A stretch of DNA of 64,000 nt from Pseudomonas sp. TH43. Its GTDB lineage: Bacteria > Pseudomonadota > Gammaproteobacteria > Pseudomonadales > Pseudomonadaceae. This document shows positions 26,607 to 36,712 of the stretch, one piece after another; the stretch's first letter is position 1; each line of letters begins with the position of its first letter. Both the position numbers and the translations under genes were made by a program. Under the pieces are notes generated by a model that saw nothing but the letters and a program-made list of their open reading frames with translations, searched no databases and was not told where the DNA came from. The DNA lies in contig NZ_JAEKFI010000003.1 of assembly GCF_016650635.1 (NCBI RefSeq), positions 434,001 to 498,000 of the forward strand, in the 5' to 3' direction.

Positions 26607-27809
26607 TTACTTGTCCGGGCTGTCGATGGTCAATTTTTGTGGCGCGGTGGTGCTGCTGGGCACAGGCCCGCTGCGACCGACCCACTCACCGGCGGTCGGT
26701 TGACCTGCCCGTGAGACGCGCGCAACCAGTTGGACTTCAGGGAAGTTCGACAGTTTCAACTGCGGCATCATTGCGTCGGCATCGCCCAGTTCGACGGTCA
26801 CCGGCAGATCGGCCACGGTCAGGCGTTTGGCCGCCAGCGGTGCCGGTGGGCCGGAAGTGGCGCGGGCGAAGATGAACACGCTGTCGCCCGGTTGCACTTT
26901 GCCTTTGAGTTCGCTGGCGAGGTCGACGCTGACTTTCAACAGCGCGGTTTTCGCGGCTACAGGCGCCTGAGCGACCTTGCCCCCGCTGGCTTCAAGACGC
27001 TCGGCAGCGCGTTTGATCCCGCCTTGTAGCGCGGCACGCGAGTTGTCGTCCGGCGGCAGTTGCGCCAGCAAACGGTTCCAGTAATCGATGGCTTCCTGAT
27101 AACGCTCGCCTTCGAACGCAGCGATGCCGAGCAGGCCGAGGCTGGTGACTTCTTTCGGATCGGCCTTCAGTGCTTCGTCAGTCAGCGCCTGAATCTTGTC
27201 CGACCACTTTTTGCCATCCGCAAAATACTGCGCCTGCGCCCATTGGCCGAGCAGTTCCGGCTGGCGACCGGCAAGGTTGGCAGCGCGTTCGAACATCTTC
27301 GCCGCGTCCGCCGGACGCTCTTGCGCCATATAGGTACGGCCGAGAAAATACAGGCCTTCCGCAGAATCCGGTTGCGCCGCGACGGCGCGCTCCAGACGCT
27401 GGGTCATCTCTTCCATCGACTGCGGTGCCTGAGCAAATTCGCGAGTCAGTTCGACCTTGTCGGCAGCGCCGAAGTGCATATACAGCCCCAATCCCAACAC
27501 CGGCACCAGCACCGCGGCCAGCAACGGCAACGGCTTGCCTAATCGAGAGACACGCGTTGCAGCAACGCCTTCGGTATCGGCGAGCAATTCACGCGCCGCT
27601 TCAGCACGGCCGCTGTCCATTTGTGCGGCATCGAGTACGCCTTCGGCCTGTTGCGACTGCAACTCGGCGACACGTTCCTGATACAACGCAACGTTCAGGG
27701 CAGTACGATCCTCTTCGCGCTGGGCGCGGCGTTCACGCAGAACCGGGATCAGCAGAAAACTCAGGGCGACCAGAAGCAACAGCCCTGCGGCAAGCCAGAA
27801 ATCAATCAT
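26607..27809 (-). CDS. ccmI: Cytochrome c maturation protein CcmI
   Basis: A 400-residue apocytochrome c chaperone. Two N-terminal membrane helices ([20 protein letters not shown] and [19 protein letters not shown]) flank a cytoplasmic loop with heptad-like residues. The periplasmic part has TPR repeats ([40 protein letters not shown]) and a C-terminal beta domain. It presents apocytochromes to the CcmF/CcmH haem ligation complex. The ATGA overlap with ccmH places it last in the ccm operon. Confidence 0.93.
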   Translation of the reverse strand: MIDFWLAAGLLLLVALSFLLIPVLRERRAQREEDRTALNVALYQERVAELQSQQAEGVLDAAQMDSGRAEAARELLADTEGVAATRVSRLGKPLPLLAAVLVPVLGLGLYMHFGAADKVELTREFAQAPQSMEEMTQRLERAVAAQPDSAEGLYFLGRTYMAQERPADAAKMFERAANLAGRQPELLGQWAQAQYFADGKKWSDKIQALTDEALKADPKEVTSLGLLGIAAFEGERYQEAIDYWNRLLAQLPPDDNSRAALQGGIKRAAERLEASGGKVAQAPVAAKTALLKVSVDLASELKGKVQPGDSVFIFARATSGPPAPLAAKRLTVADLPVTVELGDADAMMPQLKLSNFPEVQLVARVSRAGQPTAGEWVGRSGPVPSSTTAPQKLTIDSPDK

Positions 27810-28276
27810 TCTTGGTTTTTATCCAACAGTTGGTCGAGGCGCTGACGCTCTTCGGGGGACAGCGATTGCGAGGTCTCGGCGCGTTGCCCGCGACGACGGC
27901 GGACGATCACCGCGATCACCACAAAACCACCGAGCAAAAGCGCGGCCGGGCCGAACCACAGCAGCGCAGTCTTGGCGTTGAGTGCCGGTTTGTAACGGAC
28001 AAAATCACCGTAGCGGTCGACCATGAAATCAATGATCTGCTGATTGTCCTTGCCCTCGCCGAGCATGCGGAAAATCTCTTTGCGCAGGTCAGCGGCAATC
28101 GGTGCATTGGAATCGGCGATGTCCTGGTTCTGGCACTTGGGGCAACGCAGTTCCTTGGTCAGTTCGCGAAAACGCTCGCGATCACCTTCCTTGGCGAACT
28201 CGTAAGTGTCGATGGCGGCATGCGCGACGCCGGCCAGACTCAGGCCCAACACCACGGCGGCGATAAAACGCTTCAT
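27806..28276 (-). CDS. ccmH: Cytochrome c maturation protein CcmH
   Basis: A 156-residue membrane-anchored thiol oxidoreductase of the haem ligation complex. A signal sequence ([18 protein letters not shown]) is followed by the CXXC motif in [19 protein letters not shown] and a three-helix bundle. A C-terminal membrane helix follows ([20 protein letters not shown]). This is the short single-module CcmH, with the TPR part supplied by separate ccmI. It overlaps both neighbours by 4 bp. Confidence 0.95.
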   Translation of the reverse strand: MKRFIAAVVLGLSLAGVAHAAIDTYEFAKEGDRERFRELTKELRCPKCQNQDIADSNAPIAADLRKEIFRMLGEGKDNQQIIDFMVDRYGDFVRYKPALNAKTALLWFGPAALLLGGFVVIAVIVRRRRGQRAETSQSLSPEERQRLDQLLDKNQE

Positions 28277-28809
28277 GGCTTGGCCTCATCGACCAGCGCC
28301 TGATACTTGGCCGCGAGTTTTTCGCGCCAGACCTGCTCATCGATCACGCCGACGTACTTGTCGCGGATGATGCCCTTGGCGTCGATGAAGAAGGTTTCCG
28401 GCGCGCCGTACACGCCGAGGTTCAGGCCCAGCGAGCCTTCGTCGTCACGGATGTCGAGCACGTACGGATTGTGGAATTCGGCCAGCCACTTCAAGGCATC
28501 GGCGTTGGTGTCCTTGTAGTTGATGCCGTAGATCAGCACGCCGCGCTCGGCGAGTTTGTTCAGCACCGGGTGCTCGACCCGGCAGGAAATGCACCAGGTG
28601 CCCCAGACATTGACCAGCGCCGGTTTGCCGAGAATGTCAGCCTTGGTCAGCGTCTTGTCGCCCTGCACGTTTGGCAGGGTGAACTCCGGGAACGGCTTGT
28701 TGATCATCGCCGACGGCAGTTCCGCCGGATCGAGGTACAGACCGCGATACAGAAACACGGCCACCAGCAGGAAAATCGCCAGTGGCACCAGCATCAACCA
28801 ACGTCTCAT
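28273..28809 (-). CDS. ccmG: Thiol:disulfide interchange protein CcmG/DsbE
   Basis: A 178-residue periplasmic thioredoxin-like protein anchored by one N-terminal helix (LVPLAIFLLVAVFLYRGL). The active site is WGTWCISCRVEHP (WCxxC), and the DsbE-typical segment DEGSLGLNLGVYGAPETFFI with its cis-proline follows. It keeps apocytochrome cysteines reduced before haem attachment. Translationally coupled (4-bp overlaps) to ccmF and ccmH. Confidence 0.95.
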   Translation of the reverse strand: MRRWLMLVPLAIFLLVAVFLYRGLYLDPAELPSAMINKPFPEFTLPNVQGDKTLTKADILGKPALVNVWGTWCISCRVEHPVLNKLAERGVLIYGINYKDTNADALKWLAEFHNPYVLDIRDDEGSLGLNLGVYGAPETFFIDAKGIIRDKYVGVIDEQVWREKLAAKYQALVDEAKP

Positions 28810-30794
28810 GCAGCCGCTCCCGTCATGCCCAGCGCTTCACGCACTTTGGATTTCACCTTGACTCGATAACGTCGATCCAGCGCTGCCAGCAAACCACCAA
28901 TGCCGGTGAGTAAACCGCCGAACCAGATCCAGCGCACGAATGGTTTGACGTGCACGCGCACGGCCCACGCGCCGTTTTCCAGCGGCTCGCCCAGTGCGAC
29001 ATAAAGGTCACGGGTGAAACCGGCGTCAATCCCGGCTTCAGTCATTACCGAGTTCTGCACGGTGTACAGACGTTTTTCCGGGTGCAGCACGCTGACTTCC
29101 TTGCCGTTACGCACGACACGAATGGTGCCTTTGTCCGAGGTGAAGTTCGGCCCTTCGAAATGCTTGGCGCCTTCGAAGATGAAGTGGTACCCGGCCAGGT
29201 CCATCGACTCGCCCGGCGCCAGACGCAGGTCGCGTTCGGCACTGTTCTGGCTGGACAACACCACGCCCAATGCACACACGGCGATGCCGAGGTGAGCGAT
29301 CTGCATGCCCCAGTAACTGCGGGTCAGGGTTGGCAAACCGTTGATCAGACCTTTGTGGCGCGTCTTGTCGAAGATGTCGCGGACACCGGCGAGCAAAACC
29401 CACGCGGCGAGCAGGAAGGTCGCGATCACCGCCCAGTTGAAATCGCCATAAGCGACGCCGGCCACCACTGCAAGCGCGACACTGCCGAGTAACACCGGGG
29501 TCAGCATGCCCACCAGCCATTTCACCGGGGTGTCTTTCCAGCGCACCACCACGCCGACTGCCATCACCAGCATCAGCAACGCCATCAATGGAATGAACAG
29601 CGCGTTGAAGTACGGCGGGCCAACCGACAGTTTGGCCCCACTGATCGCATCGAGAATCAACGGGTACAAGGTCCCGAGCAGAATCATCGATGCTGCCACG
29701 ACCAACACCAGGTTGTTGCCCAGCAGCAGGGTTTCCCGCGACCACAGATTGAAACCTACCTGACTCTTCACAACCGGCGCACGCAACGCAAACAACGTCA
29801 GCGAACCACCGACCACGAACAACAGGAAGATCAGGATGAACACCCCACGCTCAGGGTCCGAGGCAAACGCATGCACCGAGGTCAGCACGCCGGAACGCAC
29901 GAGGAAGGTGCCGAGCAGGCTCAGGGAGAATGCGGCAATCGCCAGCAACACCGTCCAGCTCTTGAACACGCCACGTTTTTCCGTGACCGCCAGCGAGTGA
30001 ATCAGCGCAGTACCGACCAGCCAGGGCATGAAGGATGCGTTTTCTACCGGGTCCCAGAACCACCAACCGCCCCAGCCGAGTTCGTAGTAAGCCCACCACG
30101 AACCGAGCGTGATGCCGATGCCGAGAAAGGCCCAGGCGACGATTGTCCAGGGACGCGACCAGCGCGCCCACGCAGCATCAAGACGCCCCCCCATCAAAGC
30201 GGCAATGGCGAAGGCGAACGCCACCGAAAAGCCAACGTAACCCATGTACAGCATTGGCGGGTGAACGATCAGGCCGATGTCTTGCAACAATGGATTGAGG
30301 TCAGCGCCGTTGCTGGGCATTTGCGGCAGGATGCGTTTGAACGGGTTGGACGTAAGGATCAGGAACAGCAGGAAACCGGTGCTGATCATGCCCATCACCG
30401 CTAGAACGCGGGCGAGCATGACTTGCGGCAACTGGCGCGAGAACACCGACACGGCGAATGTCCAGCCTCCGAGAATCAGCGCCCACAGCAGCAACGAACC
30501 TTCGTGGGCGCCCCACACGGCGCTGAATTTGTAATACCACGGCAACGCGGTATTGGAGTTGTTGGCCACGTAGGCGACGGAGAAATCATCGGTCATGAAC
30601 GCATAGGTCAACGCGCCGAAAGCGAACAGCAAAAACGCAAACTGCCCCCACGCGGCCGGTTGGGCCAGACTCATCCAGAAACGGTCGCCGCGCCAGGCAC
30701 CCACCAATGGCACCACGGCCTGCACCAGCGCAAAACACAGCGCCAGAATCATCGCCAAATGGCCCAACTCAGGCATAAAAATCGCCGAAGTCAT
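28806..30794 (-). CDS. ccmF: Haem lyase CcmF
   Basis: A 662-residue multi-spanning membrane protein that transfers haem from holo-CcmE to apocytochrome c. The tryptophan-rich WWD domain is present (LGWGGWWFWDPVENASFMPW), as are conserved histidine regions such as WGAHEGSLLLWALIL and IVHPPMLYMGYVG. The large C-terminal periplasmic domain (DLAGYHFIFEGAKHFEGPNF) precedes the last helix. Length matches the family. Confidence 0.97.
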   Translation of the reverse strand: MTSAIFMPELGHLAMILALCFALVQAVVPLVGAWRGDRFWMSLAQPAAWGQFAFLLFAFGALTYAFMTDDFSVAYVANNSNTALPWYYKFSAVWGAHEGSLLLWALILGGWTFAVSVFSRQLPQVMLARVLAVMGMISTGFLLFLILTSNPFKRILPQMPSNGADLNPLLQDIGLIVHPPMLYMGYVGFSVAFAFAIAALMGGRLDAAWARWSRPWTIVAWAFLGIGITLGSWWAYYELGWGGWWFWDPVENASFMPWLVGTALIHSLAVTEKRGVFKSWTVLLAIAAFSLSLLGTFLVRSGVLTSVHAFASDPERGVFILIFLLFVVGGSLTLFALRAPVVKSQVGFNLWSRETLLLGNNLVLVVAASMILLGTLYPLILDAISGAKLSVGPPYFNALFIPLMALLMLVMAVGVVVRWKDTPVKWLVGMLTPVLLGSVALAVVAGVAYGDFNWAVIATFLLAAWVLLAGVRDIFDKTRHKGLINGLPTLTRSYWGMQIAHLGIAVCALGVVLSSQNSAERDLRLAPGESMDLAGYHFIFEGAKHFEGPNFTSDKGTIRVVRNGKEVSVLHPEKRLYTVQNSVMTEAGIDAGFTRDLYVALGEPLENGAWAVRVHVKPFVRWIWFGGLLTGIGGLLAALDRRYRVKVKSKVREALGMTGAAA

Positions 30795-30797
30795 CGA

Positions 30798-31253
30798 TCA
30801 ACCCTCCTTCGCAGGTGTTGGTGCGGATTGACCACTGTCTTTCAAGGCCTTGGTCACTTCCGGCGGCATGTACTTCTCGTCGTGCTTGGCCAGCACCTCA
30901 TCGGCCACTACCACACCCTCGGCGTTGATCTTGCCGAGAGCGACGATGCCCTGCCCTTCGCGGAACAGATCCGGGAGGATGCCGCGATAGGTGATGGTCA
31001 CGGATTTGCTGAAATCAGTGACGACGAATTTGACGTCGAGCGAGTCCGGCGAACGCTGCAGCGAGCCCTTTTCGACCATGCCACCAGCGCGGATGCGCGT
31101 ATCGTGCGGCGCTTCGCCGTTGGCGATCTGAGTCGGCGTGTAAAACAGGTTGATGTTTTCCTGCAGGGCACTCAGGGCCAGGCCGACGGCAGCGCCGACC
31201 CCGACCAGAATCGCCAGAATGATGATCAGACGCTTTTTGCGCAGCGGATTCAC
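30798..31253 (-). CDS. ccmE: Haem chaperone CcmE
   Basis: A 151-residue periplasmic haem carrier with an N-terminal anchor ([20 protein letters not shown]) and an OB-fold beta domain ([39 protein letters not shown]). The covalent haem-binding His is in [13 protein letters not shown]. It receives haem from CcmC and hands it to CcmF. Overlaps ccmD by 4 bp. Confidence 0.95.
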   Translation of the reverse strand: MNPLRKKRLIIILAILVGVGAAVGLALSALQENINLFYTPTQIANGEAPHDTRIRAGGMVEKGSLQRSPDSLDVKFVVTDFSKSVTITYRGILPDLFREGQGIVALGKINAEGVVVADEVLAKHDEKYMPPEVTKALKDSGQSAPTPAKEG

Positions 31254-31426
31254 TTGCCGTTCTCCCGGCGCAAACGACGCGCTTCTTGTTGCAGATACCG
31301 CTTGCGGGCCAGGATCGGCGCCGCCACGTTGAAGGCCAGCACGGCCAGGCAGATGCCGTAGGCCGTCCAGACGTACAGGCCATGATGGCCCATGGCGAGG
31401 AAGTCGCTGAATGAAGCAAAACTCAT
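31250..31426 (-). CDS. ccmD: Haem exporter accessory protein CcmD
   Basis: A 58-residue single-span membrane protein ([20 protein letters not shown], then a basic cytoplasmic tail [16 protein letters not shown]). It helps release holo-CcmE from the CcmABC complex. The start at 31426 overlaps the ccmC stop by 4 bp; a longer reading from 31468 would run into ccmC and is not needed. Confidence 0.92.
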   Translation of the reverse strand: MSFASFSDFLAMGHHGLYVWTAYGICLAVLAFNVAAPILARKRYLQQEARRLRRENGK

Positions 31427-32178
31427 CGAGCGGCCTCCAGACTGTTCTGCACTTCTTCTTTCACCCAACTGGCGCGGGCTTCGCGCTTGAGCACTTCAAG
31501 ACGCATGCGCAACAGCAGCACGGTGCCGAAGAAGCAATAGAAGCCCAGCACGGTCAGTAGCAGCGGCAGCCACATTTCGGCGGGCATCGCCGGTTTTTCG
31601 GTGAGGGTGAAGGTCGCGCCCTGGTGCAGGGTGTTCCACCACTCGACCGAGTATTTGATGATCGGAATGTTGATCACGCCGACGATGGCCAGCACCGCGC
31701 AGGCCTTGGCGGCGCTGTCGCGGTTGCTGATGGCGTTGCCCAGCGCGATCACGCCGAAATACAGGAACAGCAGAATCAGCATCGAGGTCAGGCGCGCGTC
31801 CCAGACCCACCACGAACCCCAGGTCGGTTTGCCCCAGATCGCCCCGGTGACCAGCGCCACGGCAGTCATCCACGCGCCGATCGGTGCGGCGCATTGCAGG
31901 GCGACGTCGGCCAGTTTCATCTTCCACACCAGACCGACCACGCCGCACACCGCCAGCATCACGTAGATCGACTGAGCGAGCATCGCGGCGGGAACGTGGA
32001 TATAGATGATGCGAAAGCTGTTGCCTTGCTGATAATCCGGCGGCGCGAAGGCCAGGCCCCAAACGACGCCGACGCCAATCAGCAACAACGCTGCAATGCT
32101 CAACCACGGCAGGAACTTGCTGCTGATGCCGTAGAACCACTTGGGCGAGCCGAGCTTGTGAAACCAGGTCCAGTTCAT
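31423..32178 (-). CDS. ccmC: Haem transporter subunit CcmC
   Basis: A 251-residue membrane protein with six helices and the tryptophan-rich haem-handling motif [20 protein letters not shown] between conserved histidines ([22 protein letters not shown]). It delivers haem to CcmE. The start at 32178 ([17 protein letters not shown]) has GATGGAAA upstream. A 78-bp gap separates it from ccmB, with nothing recognisable in it. Confidence 0.95.
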   Translation of the reverse strand: MNWTWFHKLGSPKWFYGISSKFLPWLSIAALLLIGVGVVWGLAFAPPDYQQGNSFRIIYIHVPAAMLAQSIYVMLAVCGVVGLVWKMKLADVALQCAAPIGAWMTAVALVTGAIWGKPTWGSWWVWDARLTSMLILLFLYFGVIALGNAISNRDSAAKACAVLAIVGVINIPIIKYSVEWWNTLHQGATFTLTEKPAMPAEMWLPLLLTVLGFYCFFGTVLLLRMRLEVLKREARASWVKEEVQNSLEAAR

Positions 32179-32256
32179 ACTGTTTCCATCACGGGTGCCG
32201 CTCATCAGTGTGAGCGGTCTCAGGGTCTTTGCTGGTTAAATTTTAACCAGACCTCA

Positions 32257-32925
32257 TTATTCGCCGACGCTGATCTTCAGGCCAGCAGCTATTGCAAAAG
32301 GTGTCAGGGTGATCGCCAGGGCGGTCAGGCTACCAAGCCACAGCAGATACCCGGTCGCCGGCATGCCTTGCAATGCGGCCTGCAAGGCGCCACTGCCGAG
32401 GATCAACACCGGGATGTACAACGGCAGAATCAGCAGCGCCAGCAACAGGCCGCCGCGTTTCAAACCGACCGTCAGTGCCGCGCCCACCGCGCCGAGCAAG
32501 CTCAGCACCGGTGTACCCAACAGCAACGAAAACAGCAAAACCGGCAGGCAGGCGGCAGGCAAACCGAGCATCAACGCCAGCAGTGGTGAGAGCAAAACCA
32601 GTGCCAGACCGGAGAAAAGCCAGTGTGCCAGCACCTTGGCCAAGACCAGAAGTGGCAACGGGTGCGACGAAAGGACCCACTGTTCCAGGGACCCGTCTTC
32701 GAAATCACTGCGGAAAAGCCCGTCCAGCGAGAGCAGGACCGACAAAAGCGCCGCCACCCAGACTAACCCCGGGGACAGGTTTTGCAACACTTGAGTTTCC
32801 GGGCCGACGGCCAGCGGGAACAAAGCGATGACGATGGCGAAGAAAATCAGCGGATTGGCCAGCTCCGCCGGGCGGCGAAACAGCAGTCGGGACTCACGGG
32901 CAACCAGCAGGCCAAACACACTCAT
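32257..32925 (-). CDS. ccmB: Haem exporter permease CcmB
   Basis: A 222-residue ABC permease subunit with six membrane helices, pairing with the CcmA ATPase. Recognisable segments are [40 protein letters not shown] and [20 protein letters not shown]. It overlaps ccmA by 4 bp. Confidence 0.95.
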   Translation of the reverse strand: MSVFGLLVARESRLLFRRPAELANPLIFFAIVIALFPLAVGPETQVLQNLSPGLVWVAALLSVLLSLDGLFRSDFEDGSLEQWVLSSHPLPLLVLAKVLAHWLFSGLALVLLSPLLALMLGLPAACLPVLLFSLLLGTPVLSLLGAVGAALTVGLKRGGLLLALLILPLYIPVLILGSGALQAALQGMPATGYLLWLGSLTALAITLTPFAIAAGLKISVGE

Positions 32926-33557
32926 ACTGCCCAGTTCCCCAGATCAATGTCGCGATAACCGGCCGGCATCCGGCTCAGCGTATGGTGCGTGGTCAATACC
33001 ACCAGACCGCCGCGCTCGCAGTGTCCGGCCAGATGCTCTTCGAGCTGCGCTACGCCCTGTTTGTCGAGGGCGGTGAACGGCTCGTCGAGAATCCACAACG
33101 GCGGGCTGTCGAGATATAGACGCGCCAGCGCCACGCGGCGCTGCTGACCCGCCGACAGACTGTGACAGGGAACATCTTCGAAACCGCGCAATCCTACTGC
33201 TGCCAGCGCTTGCCAGATCGCCTCGCGTTCGGCGGGATGATGCAGGGCGCAGAGCCACGCGAGATTCTCTTCCGGGGTCAGCAGATCCTTGATTCCGGCG
33301 GCATGGCCGATCCACAGCAGGTTGCGCGCCAGTTCGCTGCGTTGCTCGGTCAATGGCAGACCGTTGAGCAGGACTTGGCCGTCGGTCGGTTGCATCAAAC
33401 CGGCCAACAGGCGTAACAAACTGGTTTTACCGCTGCCGTTGGGCCCACTGATCTGCACCATATCGCCACTGGCCAGTCTCAATTCGAGATTTTCGAAGAG
33501 CAGCCTGAGATCACGTTCACACGCGAGGGCAACGGTTTGCAGGACAGGACTGGTCAA
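32922..33557 (-). CDS. ccmA: Haem exporter ATPase CcmA
   Basis: A 211-residue ABC ATPase that powers release of haem-loaded CcmE. It has Walker [10 protein letters not shown], the signature [17 protein letters not shown], Walker [13 protein letters not shown] and a switch His in LTTHHTL. The start is TTG at 33557, with AAGG about 11 bp upstream; no ATG or GTG fits the family N-terminus. First gene of the nine-gene ccm operon, divergent from the FliK-like gene across about 200 bp. Confidence 0.94.
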   Translation of the reverse strand: MTSPVLQTVALACERDLRLLFENLELRLASGDMVQISGPNGSGKTSLLRLLAGLMQPTDGQVLLNGLPLTEQRSELARNLLWIGHAAGIKDLLTPEENLAWLCALHHPAEREAIWQALAAVGLRGFEDVPCHSLSAGQQRRVALARLYLDSPPLWILDEPFTALDKQGVAQLEEHLAGHCERGGLVVLTTHHTLSRMPAGYRDIDLGNWAV

Positions 33558-33754
33558 GGGATCACGGGCCTTATACGGTTCAAGTCGGCTCTGGTACGGC
33601 CGTTAAAGAGATGCAGCATAGATGCATTGACGGCTCGATCTAGAGAGCTGCGTCAAACAATTGTTATGTTTTTTGAACGAAGCGCAAGACGGGCGGCATT
33701 ATACATGCCGTGCCTTACTCTCAAGAGTGCAATTTCCTCAGGTTGTGTCCGCGT

Positions 33755-35329
33755 ATGACAGGCGAAATGAACATCCTCCCGCTCCCGCCCACCACCCCGG
33801 CGACCGTTCGCCCGCAGGTGGGTGAGCTGCTCAAGCTGCTGACACCGGTGGAAGGCTTGATCGGCGCCGGGCAAAGCGCCAAGGCCGAGGTGTTGTCGCT
33901 CAAGCAGGCGGATCAAACCTTTCAGTTGCTGCTCAAGGTGACACTGGACAGCGGCCGCCAGACCACCGTGCAAGCCACCAGCAATCTGCCATTGCCACAA
34001 GGCACCAGCCTGGCGATCACCCAGCCGTCGGCCGGTAATCTGGCGATTACCGTGCAACAAGCGATTGCCAGCAGCGTCGCCGCCCTCACCCGCATCGATA
34101 CCGCGCAGCTGCCGGCCGGCACGTTGCTGCAAGGCAAGGTGCTGACGTCGCAGGCCCTGCCGCAGACGCCGGGGCAAGCCACGGTGTTCCGCTCGATGGT
34201 CAGCCTGCTCAATACCGCATTGAGCGGCAGCACGTTGACCGTCGACAGTCCACAGCCGTTGCGCATCGGCACACTGTTGTCGGCGCTGGTGGAGGATTCG
34301 CAAACCTTGAAATTCCTGCCGCTGAGCAGCCGTCAGGAGCAGTTGGCGGTAAGCCAGCAACTGGTCGGCCAGCAGAGTCGCCAGGCATCGCTCGGCAGTT
34401 TATTGAACGCACTGCAAAACCTGCCGACCGATACCGATCAAACGTCGGCGGATTTGCGCGCAGCGGTCGACAAACTGCTTGCCGGCCTGCCTGACGTGCA
34501 GCAACTGAGCACGCCGAAAGGTCTGGCAATGGCGCTGGCCAACAGCGGCATGTTTCTCGAGGCCAAATTGCTGACAGGCCAGAATCCGACGCTGGCCCCG
34601 GACATGAAAGCCGATCTGCTCAAGTTGATCGCGCAACTCACCCCAGGCTTGCCCGGCAACACCAATCTGAATGCGATCATCGCCGCCAACACCCTGGCGC
34701 AGGCCATGCCGAGTTTCGTCCGCAACGCCCTCGGCATGCTCGGTCAAGTCAGTGCCAAACCGCTGCCAAACAGCTTCCCGCTGCCCGACCGATTGCTGCA
34801 AAGCCAGGACGGCGAAGGTGATCTGGAACATTTGCTGCGCCTCGCCGCCGCCGCTGTTTCTCGCCTGCAAAGCCATCAGTTGTCGAGCCTTGAACAGACC
34901 GGCGTCACCGATGACGGGCGCCTGCTCAGCACCTGGCAACTGGAAATTCCCATGCGTAACTTGCAGGACATCGTGCCGTTGCAGGTCAAGTTCCAGCGCG
35001 AAGAAGCGCCGGAGAAAGAGCCGCAACCGAACGAGCGTCGCGACGAACGCGAGCCCAAGCAACAATTGTGGCGCGTCGATCTGGCGTTCGACATGGAACC
35101 GCTCGGGCCAATGCAGATTCAGGCACAGTTGATCGCCGGCAGCCTGTCCAGTCAGCTCTGGGCTGAACGGCCATACACCGCCGACCTGATCGAAAACAAC
35201 CTGTTCGCCCTACGCCAGCGCCTGCTTGATCGCGGGCTGAACGTCGGCGACATCGACTGCCACCGCGGCACGCCACCGCAAGGCAACCAAACCCGCCTCG
35301 ACCACCGCTGGGTTGACGAAACCGCATGA
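33755..35329 (+). CDS. FliK-like hook-length-control domain protein
   Basis: A 524-residue protein rich in Gln, Leu and Ser without membrane helices. The C-terminal 130 residues look like the Flg_hook domain of FliK: WRVDLAFDMEPLGPMQIQAQ, LSSQLWAERPYTADLIENNL and LRQRLLDRGLNVGDIDCHRG. It is distinct from fliK at 57691. A 4-bp overlap with a gene for a free FlhB C-terminal domain suggests the two interact much as FliK and FlhB do in substrate switching. The start is 33755 or 33767. It lies between ccm and chemotaxis genes. Confidence 0.75.
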   Translation: MTGEMNILPLPPTTPATVRPQVGELLKLLTPVEGLIGAGQSAKAEVLSLKQADQTFQLLLKVTLDSGRQTTVQATSNLPLPQGTSLAITQPSAGNLAITVQQAIASSVAALTRIDTAQLPAGTLLQGKVLTSQALPQTPGQATVFRSMVSLLNTALSGSTLTVDSPQPLRIGTLLSALVEDSQTLKFLPLSSRQEQLAVSQQLVGQQSRQASLGSLLNALQNLPTDTDQTSADLRAAVDKLLAGLPDVQQLSTPKGLAMALANSGMFLEAKLLTGQNPTLAPDMKADLLKLIAQLTPGLPGNTNLNAIIAANTLAQAMPSFVRNALGMLGQVSAKPLPNSFPLPDRLLQSQDGEGDLEHLLRLAAAAVSRLQSHQLSSLEQTGVTDDGRLLSTWQLEIPMRNLQDIVPLQVKFQREEAPEKEPQPNERRDEREPKQQLWRVDLAFDMEPLGPMQIQAQLIAGSLSSQLWAERPYTADLIENNLFALRQRLLDRGLNVGDIDCHRGTPPQGNQTRLDHRWVDETA

Positions 35330-35655
35330 ATGACACCACCGCCCCACGCCAGGCCATCGCCCTCAAATACGACGGCAACCACGCCCCGACCCTCACCGCC
35401 AAGGGTGACGAGGAACTGGCCGAAGAAATCCTGCGGATCGCCCGCGATTATGAAGTACCGATCTACGAAAACGCCGAACTGGTGCGGCTGTTGGCGCGAA
35501 TGGAATTGGGCGACAGCATTCCCGAGGAGTTGTATCGCACGATTGCCGAGATCATCGCGTTTGCGTGGAACCTGAAGGGGAAATTTCCCGAGGGGCAAGA
35601 CCCGAACGCGCCGATGGTCGAGAAGGACATCACCGAACGCGGGGATGATTACTGA
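35326..35655 (+). CDS. Free-standing FlhB C-terminal-domain homologue (FlhX/YlqH type)
   Basis: A 109-residue soluble protein aligning with the cytoplasmic autocleavage-region fold of FlhB/YscU: AIALKYDGNHAPTLTAKGDE, IARDYEVPIYENAELVRLLA and DSIPEELYRTIAEIIAFAWN. There are no membrane helices, and the NPTH cleavage site of full FlhB is absent since the domain begins at the equivalent of the post-cleavage strand. Its gene overlaps the FliK-like gene by 4 bp. It may modulate export substrate specificity. Confidence 0.8.
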   Translation: MNDTTAPRQAIALKYDGNHAPTLTAKGDEELAEEILRIARDYEVPIYENAELVRLLARMELGDSIPEELYRTIAEIIAFAWNLKGKFPEGQDPNAPMVEKDITERGDDY

Positions 35656-35670
35656 GGATTTGAGGGCCCC

Positions 35671-35735
35671 ATCGCGAGCAGGCTCACTCCTACATTGGAA
35701 CGCATTTCAAATGTAGGAGTGAGCCTGCTCGCGAT
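35671..35735. repeat. REPIN, GTGAGC subtype
   Basis: Inverted arms (35671-35694 and 35712-35735) identical in core to the REPINs around the RAYT gene, between convergent genes. Confidence 0.88.
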
Positions 35736-35742
35736 AGCGATT

Positions 35743-36135
35743 TCAGTTCTTGTGAAGTTTACGCATCAACTCCGCCTCAGCCTGGGTCAACCCACACGAC
35801 TGAGTCAGTTCATCAACGCTTGCGCCCATCCCCACCAGTTTCGCTGCTTGGGCGAACGACAGGCTCGATGGATCGCGCTGTTCCAGTTGAACAATTTTGT
35901 CCGGCAACGGACCGACTACCGCGCGCAACTCGTGCAGGGCTTCGCCCATGCGCACGTTGCCGTTCTGGTAGTCGTCGACACGTTTGGCCAGCTCTTTGAT
36001 GCGCTGATCACGCAGCGCATCGCCCTGAGCCTGCTGCGCGGCGATCACTCGCTGCGCTTTGATGTACGCCAGAAACATTGCCAGCGTGCCTGCCCAGAAG
36101 AGGAACAGGACAATGACCGCAACCTCGAGAATCAA
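35743..36135 (-). CDS. DUF2802 membrane-anchored protein
   Basis: A 130-residue protein with one N-terminal helix (MILEVAVIVLFLFWAGTLAM), a coiled-coil-like stretch (KAQRVIAAQQAQGDALRDQR) and a C-terminal helix-turn-helix-like DUF2802 domain (LSFAQAAKLVGMGASVDELT; GLTQAEAELMRKLH). The start is TTG, just after the cheW stop, with GGAG inside cheW. It is the last gene of the chemotaxis operon; its function is unknown. Confidence 0.78.
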   Translation of the reverse strand: MILEVAVIVLFLFWAGTLAMFLAYIKAQRVIAAQQAQGDALRDQRIKELAKRVDDYQNGNVRMGEALHELRAVVGPLPDKIVQLEQRDPSSLSFAQAAKLVGMGASVDELTQSCGLTQAEAELMRKLHKN

Positions 36136-36621
36136 TCAGATATTCTCCAGGTCCGACCATTCTTCTTCGCTCATCATCTTGTCCAGCTCGACCAGGATCA
36201 GCAATTCGTTGTTCTTGTTGCACACGCCCTGGATGAACTTCGCCGACTCTTCGTTACCGACGTTCGGCGCCGTTTCGATTTCCGACTGACGCAGGTAAAC
36301 CACTTCAGCGACGCTGTCGACCATGATCCCGACGACTTGCTTGTCGGCTTCGATGATGACGATACGGGTATTGTCGCTGATCTCACCAGTGCTCAGGCCG
36401 AAGCGCTGACGGGTGTCGATCACGGTGACCACGTTACCGCGCAGGTTGATGATGCCCAGCACGTAGCTTGGCGCGCCCGGCACCGGAGCGATCTCGGTGT
36501 AGCGCAGCACTTCCTGAACGCGCATCACGTTGATGCCGTAGGTTTCGTTGTCCAGCTTGAAGGTCACCCATTGCAGGATCGGATCTTCAGAACCTTTTGC
36601 ATTCGTCGCCTGACTACTCAT
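36136..36621 (-). CDS. cheW: Chemotaxis coupling protein CheW
   Basis: A 161-residue adaptor linking chemoreceptors to CheA. The whole protein is one CheW domain: LQWVTFKLDNETYGINVMRV, NLRGNVVTVIDTRQRFGL, RIVIIEADKQVVGIMVDSV. The ATG at 36621 has GAGGGG upstream. It lies between parP and the DUF2802 gene. Confidence 0.95.
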   Translation of the reverse strand: MSSQATNAKGSEDPILQWVTFKLDNETYGINVMRVQEVLRYTEIAPVPGAPSYVLGIINLRGNVVTVIDTRQRFGLSTGEISDNTRIVIIEADKQVVGIMVDSVAEVVYLRQSEIETAPNVGNEESAKFIQGVCNKNNELLILVELDKMMSEEEWSDLENI

Positions 36622-36712
36622 ACCCTGACCCCTCGAAAAAACCGCACTGAGCGGTGTGTGTTCTGTGTGGATGGCATTCAACAATGCCGTCGCCTGATTG
36701 TTATGTCGGCTG

